64,000 nucleotides of DNA, from positions 1 through 64,000 of the forward strand of contig JAOPHQ010001773.1 of NCBI GenBank assembly GCA_030340625.1. The letters are read 5' to 3'. Source of the stretch: Merluccius polli (taxonomy: Eukaryota; Chordata; Actinopteri; Gadiformes; Merlucciidae). Position numbers and translations under genes: made by a program. Numbering within the stretch: the stretch's first letter is position 1; each line of letters opens with the position of its first letter. Under the pieces are notes generated by a model. It was not told the origin of the DNA and ran no database searches. It was given only the letters and a program-made list of their open reading frames with translations. This document shows positions 1 through 11,669 of this stretch, one piece after another.

Positions 1-2060
1 GTTAGTAGAACCTGCTGGGTCTGGGTGTGTGATTAGTAGGACCTGCTGTGTCTGGGGGGTGTGTTAGAAGGGCTGCTGGTGTCCCTGGGTGTGTGTTAGT
101 AGGCCCACTGTGTCGGGTGTTGTATTAGTAAGGCCTGCTGGGTCTGGGTGTGTATTAGTAGGCCCTGCCTGGGTCTGGGTGTGTGTTAGTAGGGGGGGGG
201 GGGGCCTGCTGGGTCTGGGATGTGTGTTAGTAGGCCCACTGGTCTCGGGTGTGTATTAGTAGGCCCTGCTGTGTCTGGGTGGTGTGTATAGTAGGCCCAC
301 TGTGTCTGGGGTTGTGTTAGTAGGCCCTGCTGGGTCTGGGTGTTTATTATTAGGTGTGTGATAGTAGCGTGCTGGGTCCTGGGTGTGTTGTTAGTAGGCC
401 TGCTGGGTCTGGGGTGTTTATTATTGGTGTTGTGTTAAGTAGGGCGTGCTGGGCCCTGGGTGTTTATTATTAGGTGATGTGTTAGGTTAGGCGTTGCTGG
501 GTCATGGGTGTTGTGTTAGTTAGGCCCACTGTGTCTGGGTGTGGGTTAGTAGGCCTGCTGGGTCTGGGTGTGTATTAGTAGGCCTGCTGGGTCTGGGTGT
601 GTGTTAGTAGGCCTGCTGGGTCTGGGTGTTTATTATTAGGTGTGTGTTAGTAGGCGTGCTGGGTCTGGGTGTGTGTTAGTAGGCCCACTGTGTCTGGGTG
701 TGGGTTAGTAGGCCTGCTGGGTCTGGGTGTGTATTAGTAGGCCTGCTGGGTCCTGGGTGTGTGTTAGTAGGCCTGCTGGGTCTGGGTGTTTATTATTAGG
801 TGTGTGTTAGTAGGCGTGCTGGGTCTGGGTGTGTGTTAGTAGGCCCACTGGGTCTGGGTTAGTAGGCCTGCTGGGTCTGGGTGTGTGTTAGTAGGCCCGC
901 TGTGTCTGGGTGTGTGTTAGTAGGTCCGCTGTGTCTGGGTGTGTGTTAGTAGGCCTGCTGGGTCTGGGTGTGTGTTAGTAGGCCTGCAGTGTCTGGGTGT
1001 GTGTTAGTAGGTATGTGTTAGTAGGCCCGCTGTGTCTGGGTGTGTGTTAGTAGGCACGCTGTGTCTGGGTGTGTGTTAGTAGGGCCCACTGTGTCTGGGT
1101 GTGTGTTAGTAGGCCCACTGTGTCTGGGTGTGTGTTAGTAGATGTGTGTTAGTAGGCCTGCTGTGTCTGGGTGTGTGTTAGTAGGCCCGCTGTGTCTGGG
1201 TGTGTGTTAGTAGGCCTGCTGGGTCTGGGTGTGGTGTTAGTAGGCCCGCTGTGTCTGGGTGTGTGTTAGTAGATGTGTGTTAGTAGGCCCTGCTGTGTCT
1301 GGGTGTGGTTAGTAGGCCTGCTGTGTCTGGGTGTGTGTTAGTAGGTGTGTGTTAGTAGGCCCGCTGTGTCTGGGTGTGTTAGTAGGTATGTGTTATTAGG
1401 CCTGCTGTGTCTGGGTGTGTTAGTAGGTATGTGTTATTAGGCCTGCTGTGTCTGGGTGTGTGTTAGTAGGCCTGCTGTGTCTGGGTGTGTGTTAGTAGAC
1501 TTGCTGTGTCTGGGTGTGTGTTAGTAGGCCTGCTGTGTCTGGGTGTGTTAGTAGGTATGTGTTATTAGGCCTGCTGTGTCTGGGTGTGTGTTAGTAGGCT
1601 TGCCTGTGTCTGGGGTGTTGTTAGTAGGTGTGTGTTATAGGCCTGCTGTGTCTGGGTGTGTGTTAGTAGGCCTGCCTGTGTTCTGGGTGTGTGTTAGTAG
1701 GCCTGCTGTGTCTGGGTGTGTGTTAGTAGACTTGCTGTGTCTGGGTGTGTGTTAGTAGGCTTGCTGTGTCTGGGTGTGTTAGTAGGTGTGTGTTATTAGG
1801 CCCTGCTGTGTCCCTGGGTGGTGTGTTAGTAGGCTTGCTCGTGTCTGGGTGTGTTAGTAGGTGTGTGTTATTAGGCCTGCTGTGTCTGGGTGTGTGTTAG
1901 TAGGCCTGCTGTGTCTGGGTGTGTGTTAGTAGGCCTGCTGTGTCCTGGGTGTGTGTTAGTAGACTTGCTGTGTCCTGGGTGTGTGTTAGTAGGCTTGCTG
2001 TGTCTGGGTGTGTTAGTAGGTGTGTGTTATTAGGCCCACTGTGTCTGGGTGTGTGGTACA
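1..2060. repeat. 29-bp minisatellite array
   Basis: Tandem array with a unit of about 29 bp built on GTTAGTAGGCCTGCTG followed by TGTCTGGGTGTGT. Shorter GTGTGTTATTAG or GTATGTGTTAGTAG spacers are interspersed, mainly after position 1000. The first 540 bases carry many one-base indels in homopolymers, including an 11-12 G run near 190. This looks more like long-read consensus error or poor collapse than biology. No coding frame is conserved through it. The array is cut by the window edge, so its true length is unknown. Confidence 0.95.
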
Positions 2061-2577
2061 CAGGCTGAGGAGCGGTGAAGAGAGGCGTTGTGCCGTTATA
2101 ACGTTGGTCTATCAGTCATTAATGTAGGCTATAATTTAATATGATACGATAATTTAGGCTACAGCAATGTTGAAATATTGCAGAAAGTTGTAATCACGTT
2201 ACCAATATTAATTGATGTTATTAACCTTTGTTAATATGTTAATTAGAAGGAACACAAATATGATGTGAATCAGTTCTTTATTTTATATAGACAGATACAA
2301 TGTGCAAAAACAAATATATCTGCTTCATTGGCTATATGATAAGACATCTGATGATATTTAGAAAAATTGTGTAATGGCACATTATCAATATACATTTTAA
2401 AAACAACACAACGTAAATTATATCTTTATTTTCTGTACAAATCAGATACAATCATGTGGAAAATTCCAAATAACGTTTGCTAAAATGCAATCGTTAAGCT
2501 ACGAGAAGACATTTGTGATGACAATAAAATGATTCAAATAAATACAATGTGATGTGTTGTGAAGTTGACTGATTGGG
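2061..2577 (-). other. gkup 3' UTR and flank
   Basis: AT-rich unique sequence between the 29-bp minisatellite and the gkup stop codon. On the minus strand an AATAAA signal lies at about 2424-2429, roughly 150 bases past the stop, and a second at about 2279-2284. These are the best candidates for the gkup polyadenylation signals. Nothing else is recognisable here. Confidence 0.5.
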
Positions 2578-5500
2578 TCACAGGACACGGGGGTGATCAT
2601 GGTTGCTGGCAGATGGATTGTGTGGCACTATGACACAGAACACGCACCCTGCCTCCTGGAAAGCTTGCCTCATCTCCACCTAGTGGACACAATACGGAAC
2701 AGCAGCTCGCTGTCAAAGACCTTTTGAACTTTTGAAGAATTGCTGTGAAACCTGAACAACAATATTCACACACAAATATAGCACATTTTTGTACTACTAA
2801 AGCAATTAGCTTGTTAAGTTGTTTTGGACTGTCACCTGAAGAGCTTCTTTGGCTCTAATTGGTACCAAGTCATCGAAAATGTAATCCAAATAACGACCAG
2901 TGGAAGAAATTTCGAATGCAAACCTACAGAAGCGTAATGCATTCACTTGAGAAAAAAAAAACAACTGCCCTGTTTTTCTGAATAAAAAAACAACTCTGCA
3001 CTCTGTGGGGATCCAGTATTTTCAGCAATTGCCTGATTTCTTGTCTCTTGAGTCACCACGTAGCCAGCCTGAATGCATTTCAGATGCATCATCTAATATC
3101 CATGAATTCAAAAAAACAGGGCAGTTTTTTTTAATTCAGAAAAACAGGGCAGTTTTTTTTTCTCAAGTGAATGCATTACGCTTCCGTACAAACCAGAAGC
3201 GAATCTTTCATCCTATAGTGCTACTTGAAAGAAAGACAAGTTCTTATGGCTCTAGAGAGGCCATACTTGGCTCTTTCAGTGATTGCATAGGGCTAAAAAA
3301 CTAGGGTAATTTCCAGGTAAAATGCAACATCTATTTAGCATAATACCATTATCTACAATCAGAGGAGATAATGAAATGCCCGAAAAGGGATTATGAAGTA
3401 TCATTCTTTCCAGCCGAAATGGCCATGCCTAATTTGCAATGAATGAATATCTTCCCTAAAAAGGTTGAATGATAATAATAATGTAAACTCTTTGGTTTTT
3501 CTAAGCACAATTTCAAGTAACTACATTTTGAATGGCTCTGGCAGCTGAAAAGGTCCATGACCTGTTATAGATTAACAACAAAACCGTGTTAGTGAGTCTT
3601 ACCATTCTCTGCTGGTCCAGACACAGGCCAACCACCGCTCCACCGCTGCCTGGCAACTTCACAGCCGAGCCAAACTGTGTAACAGTACAGATACAAGTAT
3701 GTTCAGTATCAGAATGTACCCTGATAATACACCGTCCTTAGTATTATTACACCAGTTTAGTATTTTATTAGAATTTACATTATATAGGTTGTACTGAGAT
3801 CATAAAGCTGACAGCTGACATTTGTATGAGTTGTATCAAAGGTGCACTTTATTTCTAGTTGCACAGTGGTCCAATAAAAATGCAAAAATAAGAGCAACCA
3901 CTGCCAATTCTTGCCAGGTACTATTTCAGATTGCACTTCAATGACAATTCTGAGAGTCTGACTACGAGATGCTATACCTGTTTTGCCAGCTGCACCATCT
4001 TCAGGTTCCCGGGACCCAGACACTCATCAGTATAGACAGACCTGAAGGGAGAAGTCATTATATTGACATTATATATATATATATGGCTTGACCCACCAGT
4101 AGAACCAGTTCAGGGCCCGTTTACACAAGTGTTTCGAATCTCTCTTCAATGTGCAATTTGAAACAGTTGTGAGATTGCGGTGCAAAGAGAGATGATCTAA
4201 ACAGGCGGGAACGGCTGTACGAGAGATGTAGACAACCGTTGTCAAATCCCCCTTCGGAGGTAGTGTACGCTACATTTAATCTGGATTGTCTAGACAGAGA
4301 TATGTTGTCATCTAGACAGAATCACTCCTGGAAGAGTTGTCAAGTCACATGCTTAGCTCATACGTCACTGGTCGTAACCTATATAAAGCAAGGGGGGTGC
4401 AATATGCAAATGTCTCTGAATCATCTGAAACTGTGCCATGCTTGTGCCTACTTGGACAACCTATTATAAAGCTGTGCCATGTTCGATTATGACGACACAG
4501 GCAGAAATCAATCTAGATTCATAAAGGGTTGTAGAATCTAGATACTTCTCTGGTGTAAACAGGGTTAGCCATTGTAAAGCAGTCACCAGCTTCTCAGAGG
4601 AAGAGTTCACCTGCGGAGCTCAAAGTTCTGGTCCATCAGTTGAGCCAACCTGGGCCAGTCCCTCTGCGCCAGAGCCCCCCTGGTGTGAAGAGACGGAAGA
4701 AACACGCTTTTGTGAATGGGTGTAGGTTCTAACATGAATGTAAGTTAATGGGAAGATTTTATGGTGGCTAGAAGCATTCAACATGGCACTACAAAGATGG
4801 AACTGACAACCAATTATGAACTGACCTGGCTTCATCCGTGAGCTGAGCAAAAGACTTCATGGCCTCCACCACGAGAGGCTCCCCTGTAGAACAAACAGCA
4901 AAGCAGTATTTCTTAAACTATGGGTCAGGAGCCCAAAATGGGCCTGACCAGTTGGAGATGGCTTACAGCCAAATTATCATCCTGGCACATACAAATTCAT
5001 AATTTCAAACAGTTAAATTCATAGTGTCAAACAGTCACAGTAAATAAAGACTTGGTGTTACAGGCATCAGTGAAACCCAAGGGCTGCCCATCAGTGAAAC
5101 CCAAAGACACCCCACTAGGGGTGAGGAACCCTAGCCAGGCTGAAGGCTGGATGAGACACATGATGAAGTGATAGGGAGACGTGGCGGGATCCTACCGCTT
5201 AGCCAGCGCTGGCGCACATTGCTGTGGATGCGTCCTGAGTCGCTGGGGTCACTCAGGAAGGCCAGCCAAAACTTGGGAAGACAGCTCATGTCCATGGGAA
5301 TGTAATCTCCTGATTAAACAAACATCCATGGGCGTATGCGCGTGCACGCACACACACACACACATACAGACAGTTTGAAGAGTTGAAATCCTTGGCCTGT
5401 ACACTTGTGAAGAATAATTTTGGCCGGGATAAACACCAACGGATACATACCATAGCCTCGTTCCTCCATGAGCTGCTTGCTAAAATCCATGTAGACCAAG

Positions 5501-8500
5501 CCTTCATAGACCTAGGAGGCCAGACGTGAGCTGAGTGGGTGAGACTCAACACGTATGTGTTCTAATTCCTATGCTGCTACTATGCTACTTTAGATTAATA
5601 TCTAAAGTCTGACGGCAGACCAGCTCAAAACTGGGTGAACATTATGTTGCTGGAGGCAGGGATCTGTAAGCGCATAATTGGTGAACACAAACTCTGCCAG
5701 CATAAACTGTAAAAAAACGTTGCTGTAAACATTTCAATTCAACACTGTGTGTAGACTAGCCACTCAAGAAATACACTTAAAAAACCCCTTCTGAAAGCTT
5801 TGTCCATTCGCGCGAATGAGTTTCCTTCTCCGTAACCGAAGCAGGAAACGGCTTAACTCTTTGCAGTCCAGGTTTCCGGCCGAGGCTCTGGGCCGTCTCC
5901 CCCCAGACGTTGGGGGGATTAGTGTTTTAGCAACTCCTAATTTGATTGTATGCTTTGAATGTTCTCACGCCTGGAAGTCTGCTAAATGACTAAGCAGAAT
6001 AGAATGTAAATGTACTTATTGCAGATTATAATGTGACATTATGCAGTTAGGTCTACGATAATCTGGGATCCAGAAGTCCTACTATGTTATAGCAGAACTA
6101 CTGATCCAGAAGTCCTACTATGTTATAGCAGAACCTCTGGGGGGAAATGGCACAGAGCCTGGGCTGGAAACCAGTAACTGCAAGGGGCGGAGTTACGCCT
6201 TGTTTCCCGTTTCATTATGGAGATATTCTACTAAGGAGAAACTCATTCGCACGAGTGGATGAAGCTTTCAGAAGGGGTTACTAAGTGTATTTCTACAGTG
6301 GCCAGTCTACACCCAGATTTGAGCTCATTTGCTATCAGACTTTAGATATTAAGCTAAAGTCTGATTTGTGAGACTAGGTCTAAAATGACTCTACCACAAT
6401 GATCAGGGATCAAGGATGTTTGAATGCAAGCAGTGGTAAAGTACATGGTACCTGCACAACTCTGTCCTGGAGGCCAGCCGTGATGAAGAGCTCGTCTGTC
6501 TCCACGTTGAGGATGAAGTTGGCTCTGACAGGCTTCTGGAGGTCCTGCCACCGACATGTTCACATCCAGAGTCATAGATCAATGGCTAGGATTCTAAATG
6601 TTCCTTCTTCTATGTATTTAGAAATATATAATATCATATAATATAGGCTAAGTGGATAGGGATAAAAGCGTCTGATAAATGGCTAAATAGTAATAGTACT
6701 ACATACAGCCTATATACCACCATTCTGGTGTGCCTATTCTGTTGTTACCCAAATGTCCCATCTGAGATTAATAAAATATTCTGTTTAACATGAGCTGTAG
6801 TAAATAAAGGTAGAGTGTTAGCTAGCAACATCGTAAACACTTAACTCAAAGGTGGTCTGCATTCAAATACACGGTTTATTGTGAAAATGGTTGCAATTGA
6901 AACTTTTTCTTACACCCTCTGTGATGTTGTAGAATTTCATAAGACACTTCAGGGTAGCTGAGACGATAGCACTGCAAAAAACATAAACAAAAATTACATG
7001 ACATTAGAAAACATTTACAAAACCAAATCTCTTTGTGTTTCTTTTCAGACTCATAGACAAATTGTATATGTTTTACCTGCTTCCAGCCAGGCCCTTTGGA
7101 AGAAGAGAAAAAGTAACAGACATTTTTACATTGATATTTGATAAATAAAAGTGCTGTAGTAGTAAACAATAATTTTAATTGAAAAGCCAGGTCCTCACCA
7201 CTTGCCGAGGGATGTTGGTATCATATTTCAGTGTAAAGTTCTGCTTTGTCAATGCAATACTGCCAGGGAACCAAATAACAAACTTGAAGAAATGTTAATG
7301 CTCATTAATTATTAAACTGAACGTTTAATCACTTAATAATTCAGTTCCCTTGTACCCATAATTCTATAAGTAATACAGTAACCTACGGAAACCCTGAAAG
7401 GCAACATAAAAAAATATACTGTATATATGAAGAAAAAACAAAGTTGTAAGTAGGCGGCTTACATGATGAATTGATTAAAAAAGGAAAATGCCTCTGAATG
7501 AGTTTTCACAAAGTCGTTTGGATAATTTTTTTGTAATCAATACATTATGGTGAAATAGCGCAATTTTACCTTACATGGCTGAAGTGGGTCTCCTTTAGGA
7601 TCAAATGGCCTATGGGCGTGTCAATTGTCAGTGAGGCTCATAGACTGTATGCGGGGGCTTTATTTCTATGGTTATGTCTCCTTTTGCCAAACAGAGGCAG
7701 ACATACAGCAAGAAGGAAGAAGGATGTAGATGAGTTGTACACTTAGCAAAAATTCTAATTGTGTCAGTCTATTTATTATTTGCCATGCATACACCAAGCG
7801 CATCACACACATCCATATAGGCTTACCCGTGCTACTTGTGCAAGACGCATTCACCCCTTGGATCATCTAACCTACAGAACGCACATTCAACCCCCGCGGG
7901 TCCTTCGCGCAGTACAGCGCAAAAAAAGTAGTTCTTATCTCTTTATTTATTAGTGACATGTCGGAGGGCCCCACATTGGGCGCCAGACCAGGATCCAGAC
8001 CAGGGGCCTGTTCCGATATACATACGCATACGCATACACATACGGGTCCTTTCAAGTACACTTCTTTTCGCCGCGATCATAATCGGAACACCCTACGTTC
8101 TCAAACTAGGTATAGTAAGTACGGGAAGTACGAGAATCGGAACAGGGCCCAGATCATTTCTATGATCCAGTGGTTAAAAATAAGTCATCCAAACGACTTT
8201 CTGAAAAGTAATTTATCAATTCATCATGTAGGCCTTCTTAGAAAAATTCCAACTTTTGTATACTGCCTTTCAAGGATTCTGTAGTAATCAGCAACAACTG
8301 TCAACACATTTGTTAATCAATTAACATTTTAATGTGGAAAATATATGATTGGGTTCAAACAGGATTTGAAGAGTCGGCCATATTATTTGTATACACAAAT
8401 CACTGAGCAGAATGTATATAGTGAAAGCAGTATTCTCACCCTTGTTTGGAGCAGAACTGATAGAACTTCTTACAGGTCGCCTGCAGTAGCCGGAGGCCTC

Positions 8501-9401
8501 CCAGGTATCTATGAATTAAAATGAAACGGTCTACTGGTTAAAATGTGACGCATTCGACGCCATACGTGGGTAACTGGTTAGCAGTAGGATGATATGGTGT
8601 TGATGTGTTTTCCACATAAGAATTTGTCTCTTATTGTTCATTGGTCCGTCATTACAAGGACATAAAAGATTGTTGTTTGTATACAGGGTTCGTACAGTTT
8701 TACTTTTTATCCGTATGTATGTTTTTATATCTGTCTTACTTTTATCCTCACGTTCAGTGTTCTGCCATACATCATCATGTAAAGCACTGTAATGAAGGTT
8801 ATAAAAGGTGCTGTACAGATAAAGTGTATTATCTGTGATTTAGAAGAAGACATTTTAAATAGTGTGAACAACATGGTGTACCCTATAGCAGCGTTTAATA
8901 CCAACCCTTCCTTCCTGCTGATGCAGAACAGATCTTGCAGGCTTCCAAACTCTGTAGGGTCATTGAGCGGATGAGGCAGTAGAACCTACAAAACAGACTT
9001 ACAATTAGCCATCGTCTTTGTAGTAAGCCATTTGGTGGCCTATTGTGTGTGTGTGTGTGTCTGGTGCTAGCTACTGGTTTTTATTTTTGGTAGCCTCGGT
9101 CATGTTCATAAGCTGGCAGTGATGGGCCTCCAGATGATGGGTATGTCAAAGACGAAGGCCCAGTGGCAGGTAGCTAACTACTGCTCATAAGTATCTGCAA
9201 TCATTGGCAGTTGCTCTATAAGGAGGAGGCGCTGCTATCTGTACCCATCATATGTTTGTGCAACTTTTTGTGGTGCTTACTTATACATAATACTGACAGG
9301 CTATTCCATTTGTTTGCATCTACTAATATTTATGTTCTGTATAATCTTTTGTATTCATGTGGACATTAATACAATAATTAAAATGTAATTATTATTATTA
9401 A

Positions 9402-9434
<33 letters not shown>

Positions 9435-11609
9435 ATGTGTGCTTGTGTGTACCAGAGTCTGGCTCTCAACCAATGTAACCTCAGCCCAGAAGTTAGAGAT
9501 GCTCATGGCAATGGTTTTTCCATTGAATCCATCAGAGGGGTTGCCCATTAATCCGACCCTGTCCATAAATACAGAAAACAAACCATGCTCAACGTATCAT
9601 CAATAACGAAGGAGCATGTCTTCATGCTTTCTGTGAATTCAATGTGATTTGTGATCGTAAGCGACTCTTGTTTAAACTATATATCTTAATATTTCATACA
9701 TTATAATACTTGCCTAGCCTAATATTTTGCTCTACTCCCAGACTCCATTGAAAACCTATCAAGAGTTGAACAGAAATGTACTGTGCAATATACTCTTACC
9801 TTGCATATGACCTACATATGATTGGTTTAGCAGGCTTGTCCTGTTGTTTGGTAGAGTAATGAGTTAGCCACTTGGTATAGTCTGACAGTCCCTAAGACAC
9901 CAGGAGAACAGACCATAGAATACAGAGTCATGTCTAGATAAACAGGAATCATGTGTATATCCAGCTCGGGCTAAGCAACACACATCAACAACTTATTATA
10001 ACATATAATGGGAAAACTCACTGACCACTTGTCCAATGAGCTGGAACCCTGTAGGGAGCTTCATCCCGAATACAGGGAGTTGCCTTTCATTGATGAGCCA
10101 CTCCTACAGAGAGACACGTTTGTTAAGTCAATTCAGTTCTGTTATGACTGAAAAGGCAAAATACACATTTTGCGATTTATTGAAATTATTTGCTTAACTA
10201 AAATTAAAACGTAGCACTATATCAAGTAAGTAAAACACATCTGACATTGGCTTTCCTATGAAGTATAGCAGCCAACAAGGTATCAATATCAAGCTAATAT
10301 CAGCTGTTCTATCATGTTACTAACACAAATCAAACGCTAGTCTTGAAATGTGGGAAACAAACAAGTAAAAGCAAACGTTTTGCACCAAAAGATGAAATAT
10401 CTGTCACAATCAGTGATGAAGTCTTTTGCATCATACAAACCCAGAATTGTCCAAAACTCCTGTCTTGGGCTTGTAGCTTCAGACTGAGGAACTCAGAGAG
10501 GTAGGATAAAGTGTTTCTCTGGAGACAGTAGAAGACCACGCTAGCTAACTGTGAGTCCGTGAGCTCTTCTTCTGGCTTCTCCAGAAAGCGGGTTATCCTT
10601 ACAGACACACAATAACCATCATTCCCCTTTCATGTAGCACTCTTTCCAATGTCTTGATGTAAAACATATCTTCCACAATTACAATAATAGAGCAAACTGG
10701 GTTACAATTCAGTAACATGCTACCTACAATAACAAAAGAATACATAATGGAAGGAGTGCTTTGGGACATCACCATCAAGTGGGGGGGTGTCCACCCAGAT
10801 ACATGTATGTGTTCGCAGTAGGCTTGTTTCTCACCTGTGAGTGTCCGGGCACACCTCCACGATGCCCCTGGAGTTCGGTTTCTCTCCTTCCTCCAACTCA
10901 TAGTATATGGCCAGCTCTCCAGGCTGCAGGCACACACACATGCACACACACACATGAACACACACACACACACACACACATGCATGTACACACACACACA
11001 CACATGCACACATGCATGTACACACATGCACACCTACACCCACACCCACACTATCATAATATTTTGCACCATAGACAATTCTAAACTCGCCCTGCAAACT
11101 TGTACCTGAAGATACAATCTAACCTTCCCATTTCTTTTTGTCACTGTTTGATGAATTCTGCAGTCTGTGCATATTTGTAAGCATAAAAGACGATGAATGA
11201 ATGATGAATTATGAACAACGATTTGGTAGTGATGGATAAAACATAAGAATGTAAGTTAAATGTGTCTGGACTTCAATCCAGCTGGCAGAATTTTCTCCTG
11301 TTCTCATTAAAAGCACCCTGGTCTCTGGTTTGCAGTAAGTAAAATAAATGTGTAAACTTTACCTTGGACCTGAAGAAGCGGATAACTTGAGCAATATCAA
11401 AGTTCTGATCGGCACAGAGCATGTCTCCAGCAATCTGCTTCCAGAACACACAACATCTTCATCATATATTGTGTTGTTTTGAAATTCTTAATGAACCCAG
11501 GTCAGGACAGTCAGTAATAGCATCTAAATATACAATCAGTCTAATTTAAGTTTGACATTAGTGGGATATAGACATAGTCTATATCCCACTATAGTGAAAG
11601 AAAGAAAAA

Positions 11610-11669
<60 letters not shown>

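Noticed and set aside
10599..11109. Cysteine/valine and histidine/threonine repeat frames
   Set aside because: Produced by CA/TG repeats beside gkup exon 6.
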